The notes: generated by a model from the sequence alone, not told the origin. A stretch of DNA of 64,000 nucleotides from Acanthacorydalis orientalis (GCA_034766995.1 CM068322.1:20749245-20813244); one strand, 5' to 3'. Shown: positions 1 through 11,159, numbered from the stretch's first letter. Numbers and translations: made by a program.

Positions 1-426
1 AATTTAGGAATTTTCTGATTGAAAATTTAGTAAAACACTATTTTATATCTTTAAGCGTTTTATTTTTACTGATGAATGAAATTAATGTTCTTTGATAAAA
101 TCTAATATTTTCAAAATCATTTTCTGTGTAATTTATTTAATATATCTTACATATGGACTACAGCTTTGTAACGTTTAATAACATTTAATCACATTTTTTT
201 ATCCGTAAAAAATGTGTTCATATTTAAAGGTATAACTCTTGTATCTGTATAGTTTGGTTTCCAATTTTCAGTCATATTTCTGTAGAAACACTTATAATAA
301 TAGGGAAAACGTACTTTAAGTCAAACTTTAAACTTTACAGAAAATAAAAAATTAGGCATAAAATAAAAAAAATCGATGAAACATTGTAGCGGGTTTTCAG
401 AGATATACATACTTTAGGCTTCTCTA
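1..426. other. AT-rich noncoding stretch
   Basis: No gene seen. The right end lies just past the stop of the broken DUF4817 reading frame and may be decayed remainder of that element, but I cannot align it to anything. Confidence 0.5.
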
Positions 427-827
427 TTAATAGAAGTTGTGTTCATTAATAGCATGTAACAATCTTGAGATGTAAAGTATCCATTTTTCTGTCTTAAAAA
501 TGCGTTGTATACTTAATCTACTAAATCCTTTCTCACGTGCACATTGTATGGCGGAGTTTGTGGCGAGCGTGTAAACTGTTCCAACATTACAGCCGAGGAG
601 GCAGGACTTGTTGCTGGGCGAGAATACCCGGATCTTTGCTTGTACACATCATACACGGTACCATGGACTTCAAATTTATCACGAACGCGTGCAATTCTCA
701 GGCGGATTGGAGGTTCTATTGTAAACTCACAACGCAATTGTCGTTGTACTTCGAGCACATTCTCAAATTTAAAATACCACTTCAAAACGGAGTTGAGTTG
801 CTCAAACGACAACCGTACTTCTGTCAT
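427..827 (-). pseudogene. DUF4817-type helix-turn-helix transposon protein, broken fragment
   Basis: The minus-strand frame starts with an ATG at 827-825. It encodes the N-terminal DNA-binding part typical of DUF4817 proteins, common in insect and other arthropod DNA transposons. Recognisable pieces are LSFEQ..VLKWYFKFENV, EVQRQ, then RLRIARVRDKFEVHGTV and ATSPASSAV.LEQFTRSPQ. After about residue 90 (near 557) one base is missing. The frame then continues two positions over with QCAREKGFSR, SIQRIFK..KW and YISRLLHAINE, which are the expected next segments, and stops at TAA 429-427. The usual C-terminal catalytic part is absent. I see the sequence match, the family assignment is from memory of its motifs, and non-function is inferred from the frameshift plus truncation. 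Plus-strand open frames over the same bases are shadows. Confidence 0.72.
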
Positions 828-1200
828 TTTGTTTAACTGTCCTGCTGGTCCAGGTCTATGAAATTCGCTTATACTGCCAATACATTTCTCTGGCTAGGGA
901 ATATAAATGACACCAAGCGGCGCTACCAATAGGTCGTTGTACCTCGCACTTGGACCTGTAGCGCGCCTCATCGCGCCGGCACAACCGTAACAACGACTAC
1001 CAATATGTCAGGTCTAGGACCTCTCTCTCAGTTCTCTGTTAACTCTTGTCACGCTCATTCTTTACATGTGCATTACATTTGCCTCAAAGTGGAAAAATCA
1101 GCATATGGGACACCGAGCACTTCTGAGAATTTTTCAAACTCGCTCTCAGAAATACTGACCACTAAAGCTACCGTACTACTAGAGCCATCACATCAATAGT
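828..1200. other. GC-elevated flank, probable 5' noncoding part of the DUF4817 element
   Basis: This block directly upstream of the minus-strand ATG is much less AT-rich than its surroundings, as is the transposon coding part, and then grades back to AT-rich DNA. I found no clear terminal inverted repeat, so the element boundary is unknown. A short plus-strand open frame (1005-1199) has no recognisable features. Confidence 0.35.
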
Positions 1201-1394
1201 TTAGTTGCTAGTTGTTGTGTGAGAAGTTGACAGTCATATGCTTATGCCTGGTCACATGGTAGCTCTAGCATTCGTGCGATTAACATCATCACTTGAGAGA
1301 ACATCATACTAATCATTACCAACATAAGTTGATTCAACAATGAAGAAAGTCTGTAGATAACCTCTATTAAAGTATTTATACATTTTTTGTGCAT

Positions 1395-1397
<3 letters not shown>

Positions 1398-1457
<60 letters not shown>

Positions 1458-1459
1458 TG

Positions 1460-1490
<31 letters not shown>
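1398..1490. repeat. (TA)n microsatellite with an AC interruption
   Basis: About 50 bp of pure TA, a short ACACACAC patch, then more TA. Open frames on both strands here translate as YIYIYI and are not genes. Confidence 0.95.
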
Positions 1491-1708
1491 GAATGTATAT
1501 ATTTATATTACTTTTACAGTTTCATATAAATTAACAATAAATATGAACATATCTCAAGTTCGATACAATATTCATAAAATCTAGATTTTATATGAATTTT
1601 ATGATATATGAGATACTTTCAGACATCAAGCCACTGGTAGAAAACATTCGATACCATACTATAACCAGTAACAAAATTGAGATTTCTCTTACTCTCTTCA
1701 ATTTTCAG

Positions 1709-1802
1709 AGATAAATGTTCACGATTCTTAAGGAAAAATATTCTTCCTCTTATCATTTCCTCTTATCGTTTTGAGTGCGCATAACAAGTCCTTATAAACA
1801 TC
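1709..1802 (+). other. exon-like segment between strong splice-type signals
   Basis: It is preceded by a pyrimidine-rich run ending TTTTCAG (1702-1708) and followed by GTAAGTGA. Only one frame stays open for most of its length (24 codons) and it hits a stop before the donor. A noncoding exon or chance signals are as likely as a coding exon. Confidence 0.18.
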
Positions 1803-2050
1803 GTAAGTGATGATAAAAATAGAAAAATCCATTTCCTTGTAAGGTTTCACTTACAAAAAATTGTAACGATACGAGGTTTTTTTATTTCTTTCACATAATA
1901 CAATTCTTTTGAAATAAATGGTATCTTTGTATAATTCAATAAAATTTTACGGCGTTCAACTCGATTTCAATGTCAGTGTCATTTTTAAATAAATAGAAAA
2001 GAATTAGTTGCGATGGAGGGTCTTATGTTAAGTGCATATATTTTAATACC

Positions 2051-2110
<60 letters not shown>

Positions 2111-2130
2111 GGATAGAGGGAGAGAGAGAG
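2051..2130. repeat. (TA)n tract followed by (GA)n
   Basis: TA dinucleotides with one TTA slip near 2071, then a GGGGATAGAGGGAGAGAG purine run. Confidence 0.95.
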
Positions 2131-3480
2131 TTAAAAATCCTAAGATTCATACAGTTGAATCAAAATACTATAATTTAAGCTTTCGTTTTTCGTTTTTTAT
2201 ATTAATTATTTGATTAAATAGTTCTGAAAAAACACATACATCATTGAAAATAGTTTACACGTCATATTTTTGTAAGCGGTTAAAATAAAGAAGCAGAAAC
2301 AATAATGAAAGTTTATAAAAAATATATTCTAAAACGCGTAAGGTTACTAAACAGAATCTAATCGGTGTATGTTAGAACTGGCATGAAGTAACTGTTCAGT
2401 GCGAAACATTTGTGCTTTAAAGTATTTAATATAATGTTTTCCAGAAATTAACATAAATATTTACAATCAAAACTTATATTAAACTTTATATTGAACATAC
2501 GAGGTCATTTGTGACGTACCAATTAAGACAAGTTAATTCGAAATCCATCAATAGTTTTTCACCAGGGCTATAATGCCATAAATTATAATCAATACAGTTA
2601 TAATTATACAAAATTATATCATGTTTAAAGCAGTTAGATTAGCGATATTTACAAGTATTTTTTTTTAAAAAATCACTTTCTCTAATCCAAACTAATGCGA
2701 CGGATAATATTTTGTGATCGATTTTGGAAAGCATATATTTCAATAAAAGACAAACACTAACTCTTTAAGGAAATTATTCATTGAAACAGAGTCTAATTTT
2801 CTATTGTTAAACATATGAGATGTGGTATAAAAATTGTATAATTTTGAAGGTGACTATATAAAAACTTCAGGAGATCATTTTAAACAATAGTTTTTCTTTT
2901 ATATAGAACTCAATAAATAATATAAATAATATGAATTTTTTCATGAGTAATATTTTTATAATAATAATTATTGACAAGACTATAATAATATATTCATTAA
3001 AAACGTACAATAAGAAAATTTAAATGTATTTCTAATATAAAATAACATTTTTAAAGTAAAATCTTTAATTCATAACATTTTTATATAGATTTGTTTTAAA
3101 TTTTTAAGATATTTATTTTTTATATGTATATATAAATATATTTTATTAGTTTCAAATAATAGTGTTTCTTCTCATATTTAAAACTTTTTACTTAAGAAAT
3201 ATCAATTATATTTACAACACTAATTATAAAATTAATAGGACAAGTTTTTAAATTGAATACTTTTTTAATTTTGATTTATGGAAGAGACTATAATATATTT
3301 TAGAAAATAAACATTTATTTACTCATTATTGTTCCCAATACATACGAAAATAATTATATAATTCATTTACACATATGATAACGCACTATCTCTTTAACTG
3401 ATAGTTTCGACATTTAAGGAATAAGGGGAGGAACATTACGAATCGATTAAAAAATCATCTTCCGAGGAACATTAAAGTTC
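2131..3480. other. AT-rich noncoding stretch
   Basis: Read on both strands; no transposon motif, splice-signal pair or long open frame. Confidence 0.6.
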
Positions 3481-3525
3481 AATGTGAACCATTCAAAGCG
3501 CAATCCTAATCTTAGTCTATTTCAG

Positions 3526-3645
3526 TTTCGACACCATCGCATACAAAGATCCTCAAACTCTGCCTTACCGCACACAACTCCCACATCTCCATCGCGAACG
3601 TCGTCACAGACGTGTGCTGCGGTAGCTAGGAGGGATGCGCACCAG
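3526..3645. other. GC-richer exon-like block of 120 nt
   Basis: A sharp block of much higher GC. On the plus strand it is bounded by CTATTTCAG (acceptor-like) and CAG|GTTTAAG (weak donor), is exactly 40 codons long, and its first frame is fully open with a Ser/Thr/Arg-rich product (includes SALPHTTPTSPSRTSSQT). The other two plus frames are also open for about 100 nt. On the minus strand one frame is rich in G-initial codons (CDDVRDGDVGVVCGKAEFE) and an ATG is followed eight codons later by GTAAGG, a good donor. Strand and coding status are unresolved. Confidence 0.3.
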
Positions 3646-4371
3646 GTTTAAGTGGCAAAACTTTGCCCTAAGTGAAGAACTAACTTTCGTGAAGAGGTAC
3701 TTAATTCCGGTACTATTCCGTGATGCGGTTTGTTTAGGTTTTTGATATACTGTTTGTTGGTCTTGTAACAGAGAGAGATGGCGAGAACGACTGTGAAATT
3801 TTCATCCGTTATTATTTTATCCTGCTTGGTTTCCAGTGAAATGAGTTTTACGATAAGTATGTGAGGAGTTTTCGCACATTCCATACGCACTGCTGTTTTT
3901 TTTTAAAGATTTATGTGAGCCTGAAAGTTTGTTTTAATAAAAGTATTAAAATAAATGAGGTATTTTAAGGTTGTTGCTTTCTTAATACGTTGTCTTGTAT
4001 TACACACGAATTGCGTATAAATAAACATTCTTTATGTACGCGTTAATTAAAATGTAAGTAGAATCCAGATTAAATTGTGTATTTTAAATTTTGAATTAAA
4101 TCTTTCTTAAGTCAAAAAATTAATGAAAGTAGTAAAAAAGTCATTCAAATCACTATTAAAAAATATTTTTATTTTTTGCACATTTTTGCTTAAAATGAAT
4201 AAAATACTTAGTTTAAATATATGACAGATATCAGTGACGTAACTAATAAACATTATTGTATAAAATAATTGAATTGATTTAAAATGTTCAATGTCAATTA
4301 AAAAAATATTTTTTTCAGAAATAATAATTCAGTAAAATGATATAATTGTAGTTTTGATATTTTGTCTAAAT
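3646..4371. other. noncoding stretch, left part less AT-rich
   Basis: The left part (to about 3890) is moderately GC-elevated and has an 80-codon minus open frame without recognisable domains; it may belong with the exon-like block next to it. The rest is AT-rich with nothing seen. Confidence 0.4.
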
Positions 4372-4670
4372 TCATTTTCACAAACAACTTTTCTTCTACT
4401 CCAAAAATCAAAAAAAAATTAAAAAGTTTAATAATTAATGTTTGAACATTTTAACAGTTGTTTATACACATTACGATAGCGATTCCATCAACTTTACAGC
4501 ACTGAGGTACAGAAAAATCATGCAGTTCATTACTCAGAATGATGCAATTTCTCTTCAAATGGGAATAAGTAACAATGTAAATTATCAATAATGAATTATT
4601 AAATATTTTTTTATAAAAAAATGCTTCTACAGCAATATAAATTGAAGAAAATAAATTCATTTGTGAAAAT
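4372..4670. repeat. family A repeat, head-to-head inverted pair
   Basis: The minus unit (about 4372-4515) and plus unit (about 4520-4670) face away from each other. The minus unit shows TTGATGG, ATCGCTATCG and GTATAAACAAC. The plus unit shows CAGAATGATGCAA and a tail with AAATTCATTTGTGAAAAT. Core bases are diverged. Boundaries are by eye, from the GTGAA..tail consensus seen in other copies. Confidence 0.6.
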
Positions 4671-5242
4671 AAAAAAAAAGATTTATTTATTGAGAGAAAT
4701 ATTAAACGAAGAGGTTGTGAATTTTTATTTTTAAATTTATTTCATCATATGCTTTTTTTAAAAACATGATACTTTAATTATGAATTAATTTTCACTTGAA
4801 TTGATTGTAGTATCGATTTCTTTGAATGGATAAAAAAATTTCATAAATAATAAATATAAATATTTTCAATGATTCTTGTCTAAGAAAATTTAAGTAAATT
4901 ATTTAATGAAAAATATAAATAATTAAACAATGTTTGTTTATGAAAATAAAGTATATTTTTAATTATAATTAAGTAATTTATTTTATAATATTAACAATAA
5001 ATTGTTTGATTATTTAATAGAGATGAAGTGTATTGATCAAAAGTTATATTATTTACATCGCAATTTATATAAAAGTAATCAAAGAGCTTGTATGTAAATT
5101 AAAACACCAGCTAGTATTTAATCCCCAACCTATTTTTATACACTGATTTTATTAATTACTCTGTTGTAATTTTTCTCGAATTTTAATTACAATAGTTAAA
5201 CAAATTTGTTTAAAACGAATACAAATATACTTAGATATATAC

Positions 5243-5246
<4 letters not shown>
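4671..5246. other. AT-rich noncoding stretch
   Basis: Nothing recognisable on either strand. Confidence 0.6.

Positions 5247-5314
<68 letters not shown>
5247..5314. repeat. (TA)n microsatellite
   Basis: About 68 bp of nearly uninterrupted TA; the 110-codon minus open frame crossing it is an artefact. Confidence 0.95.
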
Positions 5315-5317
<3 letters not shown>

Positions 5318-5524
5318 GTATAAGACCACCTAAAATATTTATTCAATACTATTAAATATTTATTAACGGAAACTTGAATTGTAAACAAGTGCGAATTTTC
5401 GTATATAAAAAAATAAACTAAATACAAAATGTTTGTATATCCAGTTGTTTGAATATAATATATATGTAAACCTGTTCGAATCACTTATAAGGTCGTTGCC
5501 ATTTTCTGTTCGTGTAACTGTACA

Positions 5525-5548
5525 GTGGGTTCGAATCCCACGCGACTA
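5525..5548 (+). other. tRNA T-arm / Pol III B-box-like fragment
   Basis: A perfect 5-bp stem GTGGG/CCCAC encloses the canonical 7-nt loop TTCGAAT, followed by a 7-nt acceptor-like GCGACTA. An imperfect partner (AGGTCGT) lies upstream, but the spacing is too short for a tRNA and there is no A-box or D-arm. Best read as a degraded tRNA or tRNA-derived SINE relic. Confidence 0.45.
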
Positions 5549-6036
5549 TAGATGCTGTACTTTAAAAGTAAATATACTGAATAATACAAAGACATGGATG
5601 TGTTTTGCGAAATTTACATACATAATAAATATATGTACATACAAGAAATATGTTGAAATTTATTGAACCAAGTAAAAAAGTCGTAGTGTTTAGGTATATA
5701 TATATATATATGTGTGCGTGTTAAATAATAGGTTGTTCAATATTTTTTTAAAGATATCTATCAAAACTTTAATTACAAGTCAATTAAAATTGTATATAAT
5801 TATCGACATTATTTATTGTGACTTTGTGGGTCTCTGTTGCTAGAAATTCTTTTCTAAATTTGACCAACAATAAAATACTCATTTTTCTAGCATTTTAGAT
5901 ACATTTTATAATATTTTATGTAATTTTTTCTTTGCCTTTTTGTGTATTCAAGTGCTCTCATATTTCATAGTTTTATTAAATATTATTTAGGAATTAAAAT
6001 ATTAATGTTAAATAAAGACCTGTTTCACTTTTCTTT
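5549..6036. other. AT-rich noncoding stretch
   Basis: It contains a short TA run at 5695-5711 and no gene. Confidence 0.6.
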
Positions 6037-6079
6037 TCATTAATATCAAACTCTTCAAAGAAGAGTTTGATATTAATGA
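6037..6079. repeat. perfect 20-bp inverted repeat with 3-nt loop
   Basis: The left arm 6037-6056 and right arm 6060-6079 are exact reverse complements around AAA. The arms are not simple-sequence (they contain ATCAAACTCTTC). Perfection in an otherwise decayed region points to a recent event such as a template-switch foldback, or to a constrained hairpin RNA. Confidence 0.9.
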
Positions 6080-7730
6080 GTTCCACGCATTGATTATTAT
6101 TCTATTAGTAACAGTGAAATCCGTTTAATATGGTCTGAATTGATATAGCTGAAGTTGAGCTTTTAAAAACACATGAAAAAAAGTAATCATAAGTTTAAAA
6201 ATAGTTTTAAGATATTGAATTATATTTATTTTTCACAATTTTATATCTGATATAAATATTTGTACAAAATATTATAATTTTAGTTTGTAAGAGTTTGAGT
6301 TCTGTGGGAAATTTGTGTAATTTGTAACTAATTGAGAATTAATACAATTTTTATTCTATAAATAAAAATCAAATTCGAAATTTTGGTAGCATATGTCACA
6401 TACTAGTGTATGTTAATTAATTTGTGATAATGAAAATAGTTGAATAATGAACATAATTTCATCATTAGTGTGTAACCCCTAATCAAAAAGTCTAATACAT
6501 AATTCATAGTTATAAATTCATGGGAAAATTATAAATTGATTTTAATAGTTTTCACATGTGTATCAAAAGTAAACGATTTATCAGAATCATAGATTTTTAT
6601 TTTATGAAATCCTAAAATATAAATTAAAAAATAGGTGCAAACTTCTAGAAAATTTTTATTTTTCTAAATAAATACTTAAATAGTAAAACTGTTATTTATA
6701 ACTTATAGTAGTTGTAATTAAATACAAATATTTTTAGACATGTTTTTATTATTCAAAAAGGGTAATTATGTCAAAAAGAATTCAACGATGGTTTATAATA
6801 TAACTGTGAAACAATGAATAATTACTGAATCATTCAAAACATTTATGATCTTTAAAAAAGATAGAATTTTAAAAACATTGCTTACTTTTATAGCATTTAT
6901 ATATAACGTGTTCGTGTTCGTAGACGATTTGTTTATTTTTATCATAAGCTTTATTTACATTTCAGTTTGTTTATTTATAAATGGTTATTAGCTATATGAA
7001 CAATCATTATCCGATATGTGATCATGAAAAAACGTGTGTTTTTATTTATTTTTTCACTATTATTGTTATCGGAGAAAATAAACGCTTTTTCAAATAATAG
7101 TTTTAAATTAAAAACAGGATGTTGTAAATGAATATAAAAAAATAAATTTTAATCAATGCATTAATATTAAATTAATAAAATACTGAAATAATAAAAAAAC
7201 AGCTTAATATAATATATTAAGATAAGTAGTTCTAATAACAAAATACATTGTATTGGTGGCAAAAGCCATTACAGATAGGGAACCAATAAACCTAAATTAT
7301 TAACTAATGCTTAATCGGTTCAAAGCTGATAAGAACGTGTTATCGGACAATAGATGGTAACTCTCTGTACACAAAGCTGAAAATGTATAGGATAACATTG
7401 TGTTGATGAAATGGACCATACGATAGACTCTGTCTGAAGAGAAAGAGAAAAGATTTTAATCAAATTTAATAGATATTTTTATTAGAGATTTATAAAAAGT
7501 TGTTTTATAAATAAACAATTGTTTCACGACTTAATATATTTTATGATAATATATATATATACATATATATATAAATGTTTATATAAAAATGCCTTTTGTA
7601 CCTTATTCGATGCTTTTATTAAAATGAAATGTAATAAATAATAATGACCTACAATAATTTTATATAAGATTTATTAAAATAATTATTAGTTATTAGAATC
7701 AAATATTTAGATTATGTTTGCACAGCGTGC
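6080..7730. other. AT-rich noncoding stretch
   Basis: No gene, transposon terminus or family A/B copy seen. A small GC-elevated patch at about 7250-7440 has no identifiable content. Confidence 0.55.
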
Positions 7731-7806
<76 letters not shown>

Positions 7807-7842
7807 GTGTGTATGTATGTATGTGTGTATATATATATATAT
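7731..7842. repeat. compound TA / TG / TATG microsatellite
   Basis: (TA)n, then (GT)n, (TA)n, GTATGTAT units and (TA)n again. Confidence 0.95.
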
Positions 7843-8106
7843 TTGTTTATCTAGATAATGTGTAAATAAGTGAAATAGATTCAAAATATCAAAAGTTCAT
7901 TCCCTATAGCAGCGTTTTCCAAACTTTTCCTATGACGAAATACCTCACAAATCTCGAAATTTTAACTGAATTCCTTGGTTATTTTCTAGGGTAGGTAAAT
8001 ATAAATAATATATACAATAAATGAGTATATCTAAGCGTTAAGAAAACAGTAAACATTTATTTTCAAATGTAATTTAAAACAAAACACAAAAATAGTTACA
8101 TAAACT

Positions 8107-8109
<3 letters not shown>

Positions 8110-8159
<50 letters not shown>

Positions 8160-8177
8160 GAGTATATATATATATAT
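8110..8177. repeat. (TA)n microsatellite inside the hAT relic
   Basis: About 48 bp of TA, then CGAG, then about 18 bp of TA. It lies outside the surviving transposase frames. Confidence 0.95.
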
Positions 8178-8254
8178 TGTAAAATTGCATTATTAATGAC
8201 TTCGATATTTGTGGGTCTTTGAAGTATAAATTATTTTGATATCAGGTACACTAT

Positions 8255-8850
8255 TAGAAAGTTAAATTCTCATATCTGATGTACCCTCGAGTCTATTCCT
8301 GAACTTAGATTTGGTTGCAGTATTATATGAAAATCATACCTCGCATAAATATGTCGTTGTAAAGGAAAGTTAATCAAAAATAGCTTCACTTGACACGCTG
8401 GGTACTCTTCTATTAAATTTTTTCAGAAATGATTTAATGAAAATTCCTTGTAAAACTCAATCAGGGTCACTAAGTAAGTCATAATTACTTGTTGTGAAGC
8501 CTGCTGGCTTACCTCTCACTGTAAATAGATTCCGAATTCAGAAATTATCCTCACTGAATTTTGGAAAATATTGAAAAAGAGTTAATTGTATGCCATACAA
8601 GTGTTGTAAAACTACGTTAGAAGCTGCATCACCTAATTTAGAATTTATTTCAGTCAATAATTCATGCAAGGCGAGAAAATAATCAAAATTATTCTGTTTA
8701 ACTCTAGAAAACCAGAATTGTAAATTCCTATTAAAAGATACAATTTTATCTCTTGTATTAAAAATTGTAATATTTTACCCTTGTAATGATAACTTCATTT
8801 CATTGCACATATCTTACAGATACATAAGACTAACAACATTTAAAACATTC
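8255..8850 (-). pseudogene. hAT transposase, C-terminal fragment, decayed
   Basis: Reading the minus strand from about 8805, the frame gives MCNEMKLSLQG, a stop, then ITIFNTRDKIVSFNRNL, FWFSRVKQNNFDYFLALHEL and a stretch ending FPKFSEDNF. This matches the L.LQG...I....DKI..F..KL..W..RV..GN...F..L pattern of hAT transposases related to domesticated ZBED5/SCAND3-type genes. Further on, in other frames, EYPACQVKLFLINFPLQRHI followed by an R..D motif resembles the C-terminal hATC dimerisation domain (EYP....K.LL.FPTTYLCE). Several stops and frame changes make it non-functional. The N-terminal zinc finger and first catalytic region are missing. Family is from motif recognition; decay is seen directly. 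Confidence 0.7.
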
Positions 8851-9037
8851 AAGGCTCATATTCATTTTGATAATTTTCCACGGAACACCAGTGTTTCGTG
8901 GAACATAGTTTGAGAAACACTGCTCTATAGTATGGAATTTTAAAAAAATATTATTTATAATTTTTTAATTCTTCAAAGAATAATAATTTTTATAAAGTAT
9001 ATGCTAAGAAAAAAATTCTATTATTTTATTGACTTAC

Positions 9038-9095
9038 CACAATAGTGTGAATGAAAATACAAGGCTTACCTGGAACAAAAAAATGACATTATTAT
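9038..9095 (-). other. candidate recursive splice site (ratchet point) with 32-nt RS-exon-like segment
   Basis: On the minus strand a T-rich run ends GTTCCAG directly abutting GTAAGCC, with the junction between 9070 and 9069. A second strong donor, GTAAGTC (9037-9031), lies 32 nt downstream. Juxtaposed acceptor/donor sites followed by a nearby donor are the known layout of recursive splice sites in long introns. No transcript evidence is available. Confidence 0.35.
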
Positions 9096-9197
9096 TTTCT
9101 TACATATAAATATCTATAACTATAAATATTTATATCTATAAATAACTTAATATTCAATAATTCAGAAAATGGTTAATATAGTTAAATATGGATTTAT

Positions 9198-9425
9198 ATA
9201 TCTCAGTCTTTTTCACCAGTCATGAACCATAAAAAAAATTCTAGTTAAAAATATTCAATAAATTATTATTTATTATTTATATTGTTACTTATATATATAT
9301 ATATATTTCTGTAGCGTTTTCATCATTTTCAGAGCAGCAAAGTATAAAAAAAGCTTGTATTGTCAACAAAAAAATTTTTTATGGTTTCTAGAGTGGGAGG
9401 AAGATCAATTGTGGAAGTGAATTAA
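9198..9425. repeat. family A inverted pair, with TA expansion inside one unit
   Basis: The minus unit (about 9198-9345) reads CTGAAAATGATG, GAAATA, a (TA)8-like run, then TAAGTAACAAT, ATTTATTGAATATTTTTAAC and ATGGTTCATGACTGGTG. The right side (9346-9425) keeps only the tail of a plus unit (TTTTTTATGGTTTCTAGAG, then GTGGAAGTGAATTA), so it is internally deleted. The TA run sits where other copies have the short TTCG-capped stem. Confidence 0.65.
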
Positions 9426-11159
9426 TTCATAATACTAGAATTGTATTGTGTTATATAATTATTTTAAAATTTTAGCAAATTATATTAAAATATATTTTAA
9501 GTTTACAAGTCATTAACAAATAGTTCTAATAAAAATTAATTGTTTTTATTTTTTTAGATACTAAAAAAATCTGTTACGAGTTGGTTAGTTTTTGCGAAAA
9601 TGGTGAGCACCTATTTTAAAATTTTCAGTTTATATGTTAGTTTGTGGTTCTTTAAATATTTAAGTATTGTTTCTGTATATTACTTTTTTTTAAAAAAAAA
9701 TAATGACATAATGAGATGATAAGTTTAAGGATATAATAGGTCTCATATTTCTTCTACAGTTAAGTTCTACCCTTGCTCGACAATATTAAATTCTCAGTAT
9801 TAATTTTTCTGTCGCTTGTTGGCTAGTCGAATGTAATAAATTTACTCGAGATGAAAGTTTTTTAAAGATTTTTTCTTGGGTAATTAAAGAAAATGTTCAT
9901 AAACATTTAGTTTTTCAATTACGTAATGGAAAAGGTTGATCAGTATGTTTCTTGTCAAGCATATTTTTAATTCCAGATCATAAAATTAAATTTGTCTCGC
10001 CTTTTTGTGACGATTTGACTTCATCTTAGAAAAATTAGCAGGCCACTAAGAACATTTTCATATCAAAAAGTAATATAAAGTAAAAAATAAAATACTGAAT
10101 TTTCTTTGAGTGGAAATCAAATTGGAGTACAAATACTTTTAAGGTCATCACCCTATATTTGAGCGAGCTTATTTAGGGACAGACAGTCAATGCGTTATAA
10201 AATCACACCTTGCTAATTTTATTATAATAAACGTTCATAAAACAGCAGATATTGAAATAAAGGATCCTTTATTATTCCTATATGTATTCTTATTCGAAGT
10301 ATAAAAATCAACTAATAACTATGAAATTTTTTATGGTCAGTCTTGCGAGTTTACTTGCATACTAATAATTTTTTATAAATTTTCTTTGTAGAAATAAATA
10401 AATAAATATCTAATGATTGAGATTTAGAGTCAAATTTTCAAATTCAGATTCTGTTTATGGAAAAAATACAAAAATTTCTAATTCATTTTGAAACATTTGC
10501 ATATTTGTAGTAACATTTAAAATTTAACAACAAGTACATGAATAAAAATTAATATTATATTATTTGAAAAATGTGGGATGCTACTTAGATTATAAGAATT
10601 TAAAAAATGATAAATATTATTAAATATTGAACAGAATAATAATACACATTTTTACAGACTAATAATTGAGAAATAAACTGTAATTTAAAATGATATAAAA
10701 ACACATTTTCAGAAATATTTACTTTAATAACGTTTAATAGAATTTAATTTTAAATTTTCCACCAAATTAAAACATTTTTTTTATATTTAGGGAATTAAAT
10801 TTGTGCAGAGCGAGTATTTCAAATGAATGGAAGTATAGCTATGTATACATTTTCATTTATGCTCTATGTAACATATTACATAAACAATTTTATAATTTTT
10901 TTCCTGAAAGTATAAAAATTAGGTCAATATCTAATATTAAAATGATGTGTTTCAACGTAGAAATAGTGAATAGAATAAGAATGTTTATTGAAGATTGAAC
11001 ATTTTGTTTCAAAAGTATAAATTCTATAACGAAAATAAAGAATAAAAATAATAGTATGTAATTAATTTCAAGTTTCATTCATTTTCATTTCATATATAAG
11101 TTCAATAATACAAATAGTTTAAATGAAATCAATCAAACAAATCAAAAGAAAAATCTTTA
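9426..11159. other. AT-rich noncoding stretch
   Basis: No recognised gene. Open frames at 10801-10998 (plus) and 10890-11078 (minus) are AT-codon chance frames on opposite strands. Confidence 0.55.

Larger units (their letters stand above)
7910..8922 (-). mobile_element. hAT-superfamily DNA transposon relic (about 1.0 kb)
   Basis: The termini match the hAT pattern: CAGCGTTTTCCAAAC at the left, and the reverse complement of the right end reads CAGTGTTTCTCAAAC. Flanking 8-bp duplications are CCCTATAG (7902-7909) and CTCTATAG (8923-8930), which differ at one base and resemble the hAT target preference. The interior keeps part of a minus-strand transposase and a (TA)n tract. It is much shorter than an autonomous hAT element, so it is internally deleted as well as decayed. 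Confidence 0.82.

Noticed and set aside
544..861. 99- and 105-codon plus frames over the DUF4817 relic
   Set aside because: Antisense shadows; only the minus frame shows family motifs.
1242..1584. Long YIYIYI open frames on both strands, here and at many other TA tracts (for example 5152-5484, 53579-53948, 61077-61370)
   Set aside because: TA dinucleotide repeats have no stops in two frames; the frames are repeat artefacts.
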